Shown one piece after another: positions 20,016 through 29,092 of a stretch of DNA of 64,000 bases. Source of the stretch: a virus; the IMG/VR virus record IMGVR_UViG_3300047369_000529, positions 1-64,000 of that record; one strand, written 5' to 3'. The position numbers and the translations under genes are program-made. Below the pieces are notes generated by a model, which saw only the letters and a list, made by a program, of their open reading frames with translations, did not search any database and was not told where the DNA came from. Within the stretch, counting starts at the first letter, position 1; the number at the start of each line of letters is the position of its first letter.

Positions 20016-23000
20016 ATGCCAATACCTATTAATTTAAAGCAGATTTTACAGTCAGATACTCAGCAAGAGAAACTAGATAAAATCAATTATAACTTTGATC
20101 AGCTTATTGCTAATGGAGGAGGACCTATGGGTGCTACTGGTTCAATTGGCGAAACCGGTGCACAGGGTGTTACTGGAGATCAAGGTGCACAAGGAACCCA
20201 AGGACCACAAGGAACCCAAGGACCTGCAGATACAAGTACTAATTCGCAATGGAAAGACGCTAGTACATGGGCAAATGGAAATCTTAATATAAAAACCATT
20301 ACGCCTATTAATAGCGAAGGTACACCCCAGGATAATCCCCCCACATCAGTACTTATAGGATTTGCTTCTAACGATCCAGAATATAACGAAAATATAAGCT
20401 TAAGTAATTTAGGAGGAGTTTTAAACATTAACAAAAACTCTAATTATTCATTTTCAAATATTAGGTTATTTTCTGAAAAAAATTACGATCAATATTTAGA
20501 TATTAATCTAGAAACTGATTCAGATACATCTACTAGTACTATAGAATTTAAGTTTAACTCTGCAGGAGGCACCGGAGAATTTAATTATTCAGCTGATAAA
20601 TTTAAAGTTAGTGATTTATCTGGAAATGAAATGATGTCGATTGACTATGCTAATGGAGTTTTATTTACAGGCACTCTAGTGGCTTCTAGTTCAGCTGAAT
20701 TCGTAGGAAGTATATTCAGAATCAATACGGCTGATCCTTCTAACCCTACTCCAAATGATCCTGTCGATGGTAAAATAGCAGTAGCTTTAGATTCAGATGG
20801 AACTATCGGTTTTAAAACTCCGGGAGAAATAGGAGCAGGTATACCAATAGGTACTATAGTCTCATTTTTAGATGAGGTGTATGAAAGCTCTTCTAATTTT
20901 GAACAGTCTCAAACAATATCTGATATGTCAGTTGACCCTACATTAATTCAGATAACAGTAGGGAGAGGAATTGCAGGAACAGACTACGAAGGATGGTATT
21001 TGTGTAATGGACAAACGTGGACAAATGGTACTGTATCATATACTGTACCTAATTTAAATTCATTTCAGTTTAATGTAGCGACTAACGCTGACTATATAGT
21101 TTCTCCACAAAATAGCGAAATACCTAATATTTTAGGAGGTGGTGAATTATCTATGACAAGTTCTAATAATAATATAAGTACTACGCTCGATACAGACACT
21201 ACTGACATTTGGTTAGAAACTAGTAATGACGAAAATAACACGGAGTATAAACTTTATAAAAATCCTCAATTAATATATTTAGGGGTAGCAGATTTATATT
21301 ATAATGTAACTGCTCCTCCACCTGTTAATATACAATTTATAACCAATGCTAAATTTATTACAGGCGAGTCAGCTCCTTCAGGAATTGCTGATTTAGGCAC
21401 TCTAAGAACAGCTGTTGAATCCTTTAAAATATCTCCTAGCCCTACAGGTACGTTTATAAACCCTAATAGCATAGGCCTAGAACCCAATAAACCTGCCTTA
21501 ATGCGCATTGAAGTAGCGGCTAAACCATATACAGGAGAACCGGGAGGCGGAGGTTTAAACAATACTAATAGCAATACGGGTGCATATAGTTGGTTTGTTA
21601 ATTGGAATGAAAGACTATATCCAGATAGTAGTAATTTAGCTAGTGGAGTTGGTATAGGTACATGGAATGATAAAGGAAATTATAACACTGCAACAACATA
21701 CAGCCAGGGAGATGTGTTCCATTACGGCGGACGTTGGTATACTTTAGCGAAGGGATTAAATTCATTTAATGAAGATCAAATGCAAGGGCTTCCCACAGAT
21801 GGTAGTTTTAATCCATATAATGCACGAGTTCAATCTTCATGGTCTAAGTTTAATAATACCACACAGAAGTATTTTTATAGCTTACCAGACGCATCTGACG
21901 ATTCTTCCTCTCTTTATAATCTAGCACCTTCTAATCATGGTGCATGGGTAAATGATCTTCCAGGTCAAGACGATATGTGCCCTACCGAAAAACAAGGCGC
22001 ATATCATCGCAGTATAACTAGCGATGCTCAGGGTAATACAACTGGACATGCATTCTACAATGCAGAAACTAACAGTTATGTATATCCTCCGCAAATGGTA
22101 GCCAGTTCCGGAGATAGTCTTACTAGTTCTAAAGGAGCATACACACAGCCCTTTCAAATACTGATAGATCCTGTGAGTAATGGTGGAACTTCTCAAGTAG
22201 CATTTCAAATATTACCCGTTGTAAATAGTTTTAATATTGCTGAAATACAATCGTTATACCCATCTTTAAATATAGATTCTAGCCACTTAGTACAGTATGT
22301 AGATCCTTACACTTATACTGAAACCTTAGACTGGTGGACAGAACAGGATGTTCAACATACTGTACCTGGCGCTAATGTTGTTTATACATGGGCCTTAAAC
22401 GGAAATTATGATGTTTTAGGAACTAACAATGGGATGACGGCATGGAATTCAGTTCATTCATGGAGACCGTATCAACAGGATACAGATTTTAGAAGATATG
22501 AAAAAGTAATAATGACGGTTTTATTAGAACCTGATGTTGTCAATGATATACTTAGCATAGATCCTTCTCAACAAATAAAAGTAAGGTTTGGACACTATGA
22601 TGATGATTCAGGTACTGGCAGTGATACCATTCCTTCTAATTTTCAGCCACTAGGTAAATCAAACAGTAATGCGTTGGATGAATTCGATCCGAATGACGGT
22701 TTCGAAGGTTCATATAATTATAATCTTACGACCACTAATTCTACTTTTAGCGTAAGTGATTTTAATGTTGGAGCAGGAAACGGAAGTGATACAGTATATT
22801 ACACTATATCAGGTAATCCGGGAACTCCGATAGTGGAAACACCTCATACTAGTTTAATCATTACACCTAACGCACCAGATTCAAGTGGAAATGGATCTAT
22901 AACAATAGAGTCAGATATGGCTTGTTCCCCAATTGCTCTGGGCCTGACCGGCCAGTCGTTTACTATCCGACATCCTAATAGCAGTAGTACTTCACTTACA

Positions 23001-23237
23001 TATACAGGAAACATAACACCTGAACAGTGCCCAGTAGTACAAACTAGAACTCATACGTTCACTAACTTAAATCTCTATGTAGGCGGCGGAGGCAGCTACA
23101 CTGATTCAGGTGGAAATCAACAATCATTCATTTTAGCAGGCGGCGCCCAAAGAAGCTTCTGTGCAGAGGTGGGTAGTACATCTACGTATCCCCCGGGTCA
23201 GATAACTACGTCAATCGGCAATACAATATGTTACTAA
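20016..23237 (+). CDS. Collagen-like tail fibre with collar domain (paralogue without Hint domain)
   Basis: This 1073-residue fibre is a paralogue of the preceding one. Its N-terminus (LDKINYNFDQLIANGGG) aligns with the same docking segment, and about 12 Gly-X-Y triplets follow (residues 33-68). A collar-like motif DYEGWYLCNGQTWTNG then matches the neighbour's FGAWYLCNGRKWGDGG. The remaining 700 residues are Ser/Thr/Asn/Gly-rich and end SIGNTICY, without any Hint domain. The 59-nt leader contains no Shine-Dalgarno sequence. It is probably a receptor-binding or short tail fibre; two versions with divergent distal parts suggest alternative or hetero-fibres. Confidence 0.7.
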   Translation: MPIPINLKQILQSDTQQEKLDKINYNFDQLIANGGGPMGATGSIGETGAQGVTGDQGAQGTQGPQGTQGPADTSTNSQWKDASTWANGNLNIKTITPINSEGTPQDNPPTSVLIGFASNDPEYNENISLSNLGGVLNINKNSNYSFSNIRLFSEKNYDQYLDINLETDSDTSTSTIEFKFNSAGGTGEFNYSADKFKVSDLSGNEMMSIDYANGVLFTGTLVASSSAEFVGSIFRINTADPSNPTPNDPVDGKIAVALDSDGTIGFKTPGEIGAGIPIGTIVSFLDEVYESSSNFEQSQTISDMSVDPTLIQITVGRGIAGTDYEGWYLCNGQTWTNGTVSYTVPNLNSFQFNVATNADYIVSPQNSEIPNILGGGELSMTSSNNNISTTLDTDTTDIWLETSNDENNTEYKLYKNPQLIYLGVADLYYNVTAPPPVNIQFITNAKFITGESAPSGIADLGTLRTAVESFKISPSPTGTFINPNSIGLEPNKPALMRIEVAAKPYTGEPGGGGLNNTNSNTGAYSWFVNWNERLYPDSSNLASGVGIGTWNDKGNYNTATTYSQGDVFHYGGRWYTLAKGLNSFNEDQMQGLPTDGSFNPYNARVQSSWSKFNNTTQKYFYSLPDASDDSSSLYNLAPSNHGAWVNDLPGQDDMCPTEKQGAYHRSITSDAQGNTTGHAFYNAETNSYVYPPQMVASSGDSLTSSKGAYTQPFQILIDPVSNGGTSQVAFQILPVVNSFNIAEIQSLYPSLNIDSSHLVQYVDPYTYTETLDWWTEQDVQHTVPGANVVYTWALNGNYDVLGTNNGMTAWNSVHSWRPYQQDTDFRRYEKVIMTVLLEPDVVNDILSIDPSQQIKVRFGHYDDDSGTGSDTIPSNFQPLGKSNSNALDEFDPNDGFEGSYNYNLTTTNSTFSVSDFNVGAGNGSDTVYYTISGNPGTPIVETPHTSLIITPNAPDSSGNGSITIESDMACSPIALGLTGQSFTIRHPNSSSTSLTYTGNITPEQCPVVQTRTHTFTNLNLYVGGGGSYTDSGGNQQSFILAGGAQRSFCAEVGSTSTYPPGQITTSIGNTICY
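20190..20225 (+). repeat. Two 18-bp direct repeats in the collagen-like coding region
   Basis: The unit CAAGGAACCCAAGGACC(A/T) occurs twice in tandem (20190-20207 and 20208-20225, 17 of 18 bases the same). It encodes Gly-Thr-Gln-Gly-Pro repeats. In-frame tandem units like this let collagen stalks change length by slippage. Confidence 0.8.
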
Positions 23238-23241
23238 TGAT

Positions 23242-24048
23242 ATGAAAAGTATAACAAGTACATATAAACTATATAAAAATGCAATTCTTTTTGGAGGACT
23301 AGCAATTCTAATATTTTGTCTTTTACAACAGTGTAATTCTAATCAAAATTTGAAAAGAGAAATTCAGCAAATTCAAAAGGTATCTGATAGAAATTTAAAT
23401 AATTATAAGGCCTTGCAAGATACTATTGTATTAGAGAAAAACAAAAACAAAGATTTGGTTTCAAGCATAAGATCATTTGAGTATGATGTTAATACTCTAT
23501 CTGAAAAAAATAAAAACCTTATAAAAGAATATAATAGGCAATTAAATATTAATACAGAATTAGAAAACGTAAATAGTCTTTTGTCAACTACGATTAATGT
23601 AAAAGATTCTATTATAAATGCAAGCGGAGCAGTTACAGTCGTAGAAGACACTATTAAAATTAATGTAGCTGACGAAAATAAATTTGATAAATATAACTGG
23701 AGAAGGTTTGATGGTCAAATATCACTTTTAAGAGATAGCGGACAATATAGTCTTTTTTCTTCCCGATTTAATATTGAACAGGGAATTGGATTGAGTGCAG
23801 CTATTATAACAGATAACGGGTATGATAGACTTAAAATAAGTACACCGTACGAAGGTATAACTTTTACTAATATTGAGAATATTAATTTAGTAAACGATAG
23901 ATTAAATAAAAAATATGAAAAAAGGGCAGGATGGTCAATAGGTGTTGGATTCCAATATGGACTTAACCTTAATAATAACCAGGTAATTAGTACTGGTCCT
24001 TCAATAGGATTAGGTATTTATTGGTCACCTAAATTCCTTAGATTCTAA
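23242..24048 (+). CDS. Membrane-anchored coiled-coil protein, possible spanin-like
   Basis: The 268-residue product has a basic N-terminus, one membrane segment (about residues 13-28, ILFGGLAILIFCLL) and then a long coiled coil to about residue 118 (LKREIQQIQKVSDRNLNNY and following). A beta-rich C-terminal domain ends in WSIGVGFQYGLNLNNN and IGLGIYWSPKFLRF, resembling an outer-membrane strand with a terminal Phe. An inner-membrane anchor, a periplasmic coiled coil and an outer-membrane-like tail would suit a spanin that links both membranes at lysis. It follows the fibre genes by 4 nt. The spanin reading is inference; a tail-associated membrane protein is also possible. Confidence 0.45.
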   Translation: MKSITSTYKLYKNAILFGGLAILIFCLLQQCNSNQNLKREIQQIQKVSDRNLNNYKALQDTIVLEKNKNKDLVSSIRSFEYDVNTLSEKNKNLIKEYNRQLNINTELENVNSLLSTTINVKDSIINASGAVTVVEDTIKINVADENKFDKYNWRRFDGQISLLRDSGQYSLFSSRFNIEQGIGLSAAIITDNGYDRLKISTPYEGITFTNIENINLVNDRLNKKYEKRAGWSIGVGFQYGLNLNNNQVISTGPSIGLGIYWSPKFLRF

Positions 24049-24062
24049 AAAAATAAATAAAC

Positions 24063-26120
24063 ATGGCACAATCATCAAAATTTTTAAGACTTGACGATGA
24101 CATCCTAATGGAGTTCATGTATCACGATCAACATGTTGATTATGTTGATGATGCAAGAATAGAGAACGACGATAATGGAAGTCAGTTTAAGTTTTTAAAC
24201 ACTGAAGTAAATAATCCATCTGCTTCTAGGTTTTTAATTCATGAACTTGGATCTGACGTTGTAAATTTTAGCGTAAAGGTAATAAATGGATATGTTTACA
24301 TCAATGATTTTGCCTCTAGACAGCTAGTATTAAAAAACGGAAAAACATATAAATTTGATTTATCAGATGCTTCTATTGATAACATTGCTGGATTTTCAAT
24401 AAACGGTTCAACTACACAATTAATAGGAAGTACATATATTTATACCCCAGGGTTAAATGGTAAATTTGAATATACTTATCAAAACCTATCAGGAGAAATA
24501 ATAAATGGAGGAGAAATAAATGTAGGTAATAGAGCTAATCCTTTATTTGCTGAACCAGAACAAGAAACTGGCAATAGTATCAAAACAGCAACAGGTGAAG
24601 TGGGAAGATATTATGCAGTACCTTCTTCCTTTGACGGAAAATGGGGATTATTAAAGAATGACTTAGCGTATTTAGATAGTTCTGAATGGAATGGAACAGA
24701 TTCTAGCCTTTCAAATGTAAGCGACACAATAGTGGATGCAGTCTATTATGATACAATACGATTACACTTAAAAACTGGATTTTCATTCGGAGCTAGAGGA
24801 AAAGAAGGTTTCATGTTTCAAGTAAAAGTTAAGAGACAAAACGGAACAGAAAATTATTTTACCTCTATTGTATATTTAAATCATTCTAACTTTGAAATTA
24901 GTAATCCTAATTCCTTTGTACTAGGAGATACTTCATACTCTAAATACATTCAGATTAAAATTCCTTCGTTAATTCACATGGAGGATAGTACGAAGAATGA
25001 AGATTTTAATGAAGCTTTTTTTGGAACAGGCGTAGATTCTATTTTAGATGGCACAAATTACGACATTAGTTTAAAACTAATAAATTCAATCACTGAAGAA
25101 GCTGGTATAGAATATATTAACGTAGAAGACACAATAGACGTAACTGTTGCTAGAGAAGATGAATACTTAGATTTAGCCGCGAATATAGAAGAGGTAGAAG
25201 ACATGGACTATTTTCAAGTCTATGGAACTAAGGATGGATCAAGACAAGGTTTTGAGAATTATATAAACACTAGATTACAAACCACTAGTGATGATATAAT
25301 TATTTTTCATGACATAGAAGTTAGCGAACAAATAGGTTTAGACTTTTTAGATACTTCATTTATGACATTTACTCAAACCGCAAATTATGAAGCTACTATC
25401 CCTTTCAGACCTATTATATTTAATGCAAATATCGCTAGTGCGTTTTTTATAAGACACACTATGAGAATTTATAACGAAACTGATAATACACAAATTATTA
25501 AAGTTTCTACTATGACTTCTACAAATACCAAAAAGTACGGTACTAGGATGGAAAAAATAAACCTTAGAAACGTAGATCCCACTATAATATACAATAAGCT
25601 TCCTAATACCACTGTGAATAGAGAGCTTAACCAATTTGTGAACTCTATAAGACCTACGGTAGGAGAGACTAAATATGTTCCTGTCGCTTTAGAAACATAT
25701 AATATAAGTGCATCTACTTCTAATGTCAATACGGATTCAACTGAGTCGGAAGAATTAGATAAGATAAAATTCTATGGAAAAGGAAAAACTACTTTAAAAT
25801 TATCTAAAGTTTCAGATAATTTTATAAAGTTTAATATGGTGCAAAGTTCTAAAGAAGGTAATAAAGCAGTATCTCTTGTAAGTGCTGAAAATATAATTTT
25901 AGTTATAAAAAGTGGGAAAACAGAACAAAGAATAGCTCATGACCCTTCATTTCCAAATATAGATTTAGGGCTAGGAGAAGTATTTTTTAAAGTTCCAAGA
26001 TCTACTGCAGTAAGATTTGATCAAGCAGACACTAATAAATTTTCAGATAAGTTTTATATTAACATAAAGAACGGAGAAACTGAATCCCTGCTTTATTACG
26101 GAAAAGTAAATATTATATAA
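24063..26120 (+). CDS. Structural protein of unknown role
   Basis: The 685-residue product begins MAQSSKFLRLDDDILMEFMY and is beta-rich with few helices and no membrane segment. Its second half contains DYFQVYGTKDGSRQGFENYI and ends with GETESLLYYGKVNII. It belongs to the tail operon, with its stop overlapping the start of a tube-like gene (TAATG). No family is recognised. The product is probably a tail, baseplate or neck component. The preceding 14-nt gap is A/T only, with no ribosome-binding site. Confidence 0.55.
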   Translation: MAQSSKFLRLDDDILMEFMYHDQHVDYVDDARIENDDNGSQFKFLNTEVNNPSASRFLIHELGSDVVNFSVKVINGYVYINDFASRQLVLKNGKTYKFDLSDASIDNIAGFSINGSTTQLIGSTYIYTPGLNGKFEYTYQNLSGEIINGGEINVGNRANPLFAEPEQETGNSIKTATGEVGRYYAVPSSFDGKWGLLKNDLAYLDSSEWNGTDSSLSNVSDTIVDAVYYDTIRLHLKTGFSFGARGKEGFMFQVKVKRQNGTENYFTSIVYLNHSNFEISNPNSFVLGDTSYSKYIQIKIPSLIHMEDSTKNEDFNEAFFGTGVDSILDGTNYDISLKLINSITEEAGIEYINVEDTIDVTVAREDEYLDLAANIEEVEDMDYFQVYGTKDGSRQGFENYINTRLQTTSDDIIIFHDIEVSEQIGLDFLDTSFMTFTQTANYEATIPFRPIIFNANIASAFFIRHTMRIYNETDNTQIIKVSTMTSTNTKKYGTRMEKINLRNVDPTIIYNKLPNTTVNRELNQFVNSIRPTVGETKYVPVALETYNISASTSNVNTDSTESEELDKIKFYGKGKTTLKLSKVSDNFIKFNMVQSSKEGNKAVSLVSAENIILVIKSGKTEQRIAHDPSFPNIDLGLGEVFFKVPRSTAVRFDQADTNKFSDKFYINIKNGETESLLYYGKVNII

Positions 26121-26680
26121 TGATTTTAAACAGTAGAAATAATCTATTTAATTTTAAATTCCCTAGAACCTTCGTACCAAAGGAAGTTAGAGATAAGTAT
26201 ATACCATACTTAAATAAAATGCCAGGAAATTTAATAAGTGAACCTATTGATTTTGTAAACTATTCAATACAAGGTTTGTCAATGCCAGGTATAAATTTTG
26301 ATCCTATACAACAATCCCCTAACGATGGAACTATAACGTATCATAGGGGTTCTATTCCAATACAGAATACTGTTGAAAGACAATTTTCAATAGAATTACA
26401 ATTACTTGACGGTTATATTAACTATTGGATAATGCAAGACACTTTATTATATTACTACTCAAAGGAAAATAGAGATCCATTTATCAACGATTTAAAACTA
26501 CAAATATTAGATTCAGAAGGAATACATGTGATGAGTGCGGTATTTGAAAAACCAATTTTAAATTCTATTAGTGAATTGGAACTAAGTATGTCAAGCAATG
26601 TTGCAGATTTTTCTACGTTTACTTTAAATTTTTATTACAATAAGTTTAACATTATCTTAGAAATAGACGAAGATATATAA
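26120..26680 (+). CDS. Probable tail-tube-fold protein
   Basis: The 186-residue product has an early NLFNFKFPRTFVP segment. Later segments are FSIELQLLDGYINYWIMQD and ENRDPFINDLKLQILDSEG, and a final beta hairpin (STFTLNFYYNKFNIILE). This order, with strand-rich ends, a central helix, then strands carrying alternating hydrophobics, resembles the tube fold shared by T4 gp19, gp48 and gp54. It shares 1 nt with the previous gene. It may be a tube initiator or baseplate-tube protein rather than the main tube protein, which normally lies beside the sheath gene. The assignment is tentative. Confidence 0.4.
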   Translation: MILNSRNNLFNFKFPRTFVPKEVRDKYIPYLNKMPGNLISEPIDFVNYSIQGLSMPGINFDPIQQSPNDGTITYHRGSIPIQNTVERQFSIELQLLDGYINYWIMQDTLLYYYSKENRDPFINDLKLQILDSEGIHVMSAVFEKPILNSISELELSMSSNVADFSTFTLNFYYNKFNIILEIDEDI

Positions 26681-26702
26681 CCTAATAATTATAACAAGTA
26701 AC

Positions 26703-27071
26703 ATGAAAACATTTTTTGAATATTTAGACGATAAAAACGTAACACAAGATGAGATCCAAATATTACAGGAATCTTTACAATCTGAATGGACTGATGAGTT
26801 AGAAGAAAAGGTGGATGCGGCTTTAGAAGAGTTCACTAAACAATACGCCAATGAAGACGGAACATTTGATTTTGAAAGATTTAATGAAGAAATTACAAAT
26901 GAAGGTTTCTTGGGTTCTATTTTTGGTGGACTTACTGGTTTTGCTTTAGGTAAAACAATAGGTAAGACGGTTGCTAAAGTGTTAGGAATTCAAAAAGGTA
27001 TATTTTACGATTTATTAACTTCAAGATTAGTTGGTGCTGGATTAGGCGCTGCTATCGGAAAACAATTTTAA
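26703..27071 (+). CDS. Small protein with capsid-targeting-like N-terminus and glycine-zipper C-terminus
   Basis: The product has 122 residues. It begins MKTFFEYLDD, close to the T4 internal-protein targeting sequence MKTYQEFIAE. Acidic helices follow up to about residue 66. The remaining C-terminal part, from GFLGSIFGGLTGFALG, is a Gly-xxx-Gly-rich hydrophobic region ending GAGLGAAIGKQF. A cut after ILQE23 or after TNE just before this region would release a membrane-active-looking peptide. This layout, with an acidic propeptide followed by a glycine zipper, suggests a virion-packaged membrane-interacting peptide. The function is inference. Confidence 0.6.
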   Translation: MKTFFEYLDDKNVTQDEIQILQESLQSEWTDELEEKVDAALEEFTKQYANEDGTFDFERFNEEITNEGFLGSIFGGLTGFALGKTIGKTVAKVLGIQKGIFYDLLTSRLVGAGLGAAIGKQF

Positions 27072-27072
27072 T

Positions 27073-27741
27073 TTGAATTACGTTTCAGTAGATTTTTCTT
27101 TAAACTCTCCAGGGATATGCATATATCAGGAAGACACCAATAAGTATCATTTTATTTCATATATAAAAGAAGGCCAAGGCACTAAGAAAGAAAGAGCATG
27201 GCAAGAAGATATATCTCATTTAAAGGGAGTTACCCTTATTAATCAACCCGACTGGGGAAAACATGGTGCAGATTATTCAAGCGTTGAATTAGCAAAGATA
27301 AAAAGGTATGCTAAAACCGCAGATGACATTATTAATTTAATAACGGGTATTACAAAAACAAAGAAGCAGTATATTATTTCCTTCGAAGGAACTTCTTTTG
27401 GTTCAAAGATGGGAACTAATAATATTATAGATATGGCTGCAGGCGCAGCAATACTTAAAGAAAGAATGCTAAGTCAACTTGAAATATTAGACATTCAAAC
27501 CATTGCTCCCACTACAATTAAGAAACACGCTGGAAAAGGAAACATGAATAAGTCTCAATTATGGGATGCCTTCTTAAGTAATGTATTAAGAGATCAAGTT
27601 CTAGCAGAACACTCTCTTTTAGATTTTTGTGTGAAGGAAATTGGACCTTCTAAAAAAATACCAAAACCCTTTGACGATTTAGTTGATGCATACTTTTTAA
27701 CTCATTTTGTTAGAGCAAAGATGTCGACCACTGAAGATTAG
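27073..27741 (+). CDS. RuvC-like Holliday-junction resolvase / RNase H-fold nuclease
   Basis: The 222-residue product carries the spaced acidic residues of RuvC-type nucleases. Asp7 lies in YVSVDFSLNSPG, Glu105 in YIISFEGTSFG, and Asp201/Asp202/Asp205 in PFDDLVDAYFLTHF. These positions suit a two-metal RNase H-fold active site. The gene starts with TTG, 1 nt after the previous stop; no in-frame ATG exists upstream before the stop, and the Asp7 strand needs this start. In T4 junction resolution is done by gp49 (endonuclease VII), so a RuvC-like enzyme is probably the local replacement. It could also process recombination or packaging branches. Confidence 0.65.
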   Translation: MNYVSVDFSLNSPGICIYQEDTNKYHFISYIKEGQGTKKERAWQEDISHLKGVTLINQPDWGKHGADYSSVELAKIKRYAKTADDIINLITGITKTKKQYIISFEGTSFGSKMGTNNIIDMAAGAAILKERMLSQLEILDIQTIAPTTIKKHAGKGNMNKSQLWDAFLSNVLRDQVLAEHSLLDFCVKEIGPSKKIPKPFDDLVDAYFLTHFVRAKMSTTED

Positions 27742-27820
27742 ATTTACCACTGAGGCTTAAAGGCTTAAGTTATACTTACTTTCTCCCATAAAGTTTCATA
27801 ATTTAAAAGATATATAAAAC

Positions 27821-28012
27821 ATGAGTAAAGAAAATAACATTCCACCTGTTTATTTACTAAAGCTTAAAGAAATTTTAAGCGATATGGTAAATCAAAATAG
27901 AATATCTGAAAATGAAATGGTAGATATTTTAAGAAAAGCTGGTTTGGCAAGGCTTCCAAATTCATCTTCTAAGTGGATTGACGAAACAGGCGCTACGTAT
28001 TCTGATTCATAA
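27821..28012 (+). CDS. Small protein of unknown function
   Basis: The 63-residue product starts MSKENNIPPVYLLKLKEILS and ends WIDETGATYSDS. Its middle (NRISENEMVDILRKAGLARL) could form two or three helices, like a small helix-turn-helix or a protein-protein adapter. Nothing identifies a family. The 79-nt upstream gap has a short direct repeat (AGGCTTAA, AGGCTTAAG) and an A/T-rich leader. The 132-nt gap after it separates it from gp32. Confidence 0.6.
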   Translation: MSKENNIPPVYLLKLKEILSDMVNQNRISENEMVDILRKAGLARLPNSSSKWIDETGATYSDS

Positions 28013-28144
28013 CTCATCCCCCTACCCCCACAATACGAATATATAGATTAGTTATTTATGTGAAACCTTTTTGGAATCTCGTATATAACTATTGAAAGTT
28101 TTTTAAGATTAAAGACATTAACGTAAATTAAAGTAATTAAAGAC

Positions 28145-29092
28145 ATGGCAGATTTTGACATTTTTAACCTCAGCGTCTCAGACGTTGAAACTCATGAAAC
28201 AAAGAGCTCAAGCTCTACAAATGAGATCTACAAACCATCCGCAGACGATGGTAAAGACGGAACTTACAAAGCACTTATTCGTTTTGTTCCAAACCCAACA
28301 AACCCTAGAAATTCATTAGTTAAAAAGTATGTACACTGGCTAACTGACGCTAACGGCGATGGAAGACTTATTGATTCACCTTCAACTGTAGGAGATAAGT
28401 GTCCAATTGCAGACGCATTCTTCAAACTTCGTAAGAGTGATTCAGCAGTAGACCGTAAAATGAGCGACAAGCTTAAGCGTAGAGAACAGTATTACTCTCT
28501 TATTAAAGTAGTGAAAGATCCTCAAAACCCCGAATTAGAAGGAACTTACAAAGTATTTAAATTCGGTTACAAAATTAAAGAAAAAATCGAGGAAGAAACT
28601 AAGCCTGCATTTGGAGAACCAACTCAGATTTATGACCTATTTGAAGGAAAGAACTTTGAACTTATTATTACTCGCCAGGGTGAATATAATAACTATGATA
28701 AGTCTAAATTCTCAGCAACTAGATCAGCGATTGCAGTAGATGGTAAACCTGCAGAAAGAAATCAAGAAGCTATGACAGCTATTAAGTCTGAATTAGATTC
28801 TGCACCTTCATTAGATCCTTACGGATATAAAAAGTGGGATGCTGAAACTCTTGATTTTGTTAACGGTATTTTAAGACAATACCTTAACCCAGGTTCTTCG
28901 ATAGACTCAGTTATTTCTTCTCCAAAACCTACTGCTAAAAAAGCAGCGGTTAAAGAGGCAGTTACAGCAGGAAACGATGCAGATTTTGAATTTCCAGAAT
29001 CAATGACATCTAAGCCTACTAAAGCTGAAGCATCTACTTCTACATCGGATAGTGATGATCTTGATTCTTTCTTAGATGAAATCGGAATCTAA
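28145..29092 (+). CDS. 32: Single-stranded DNA-binding protein gp32-like
   Basis: The 315-residue product covers ssDNA during replication and recombination. A basic/aromatic core is present (YKALIRFVPNPTNPRN, KYVHWLTD, KRREQYYSLIKVVKDPQNPE and FKFGYKIKEKIEE), matching the order of conserved segments in T4 gp32. The C-terminus is an acidic tail, SDSDDLDSFLDEIGI, which in T4 contacts other replisome proteins. T4 gp32 binds zinc with one His and three Cys; here only one Cys is seen in that region (KCPIAD), so zinc is probably absent. The last 17 nt overlap the primase start. The leader of 132 nt (28013-28144) has no clear promoter or operator. Confidence 0.85.
   Translation: MADFDIFNLSVSDVETHETKSSSSTNEIYKPSADDGKDGTYKALIRFVPNPTNPRNSLVKKYVHWLTDANGDGRLIDSPSTVGDKCPIADAFFKLRKSDSAVDRKMSDKLKRREQYYSLIKVVKDPQNPELEGTYKVFKFGYKIKEKIEEETKPAFGEPTQIYDLFEGKNFELIITRQGEYNNYDKSKFSATRSAIAVDGKPAERNQEAMTAIKSELDSAPSLDPYGYKKWDAETLDFVNGILRQYLNPGSSIDSVISSPKPTAKKAAVKEAVTAGNDADFEFPESMTSKPTKAEASTSTSDSDDLDSFLDEIGI

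Noticed and set aside
20190-20225. CRISPR-like repeat
   Set aside because: The two 18-bp units are directly adjacent, have no spacers and encode collagen triplets.
20095-20292. A 65-codon + strand frame over the collagen repeats of the second fibre
   Set aside because: It arises from the periodic Gly-X-Y coding sequence read out of frame.
28013-28144. Translational operator (pseudoknot) in the gp32 leader as in T4
   Set aside because: Only a weak ATACGA/TCGTAT pairing over 40 nt was found, and no pseudoknot could be supported by eye.
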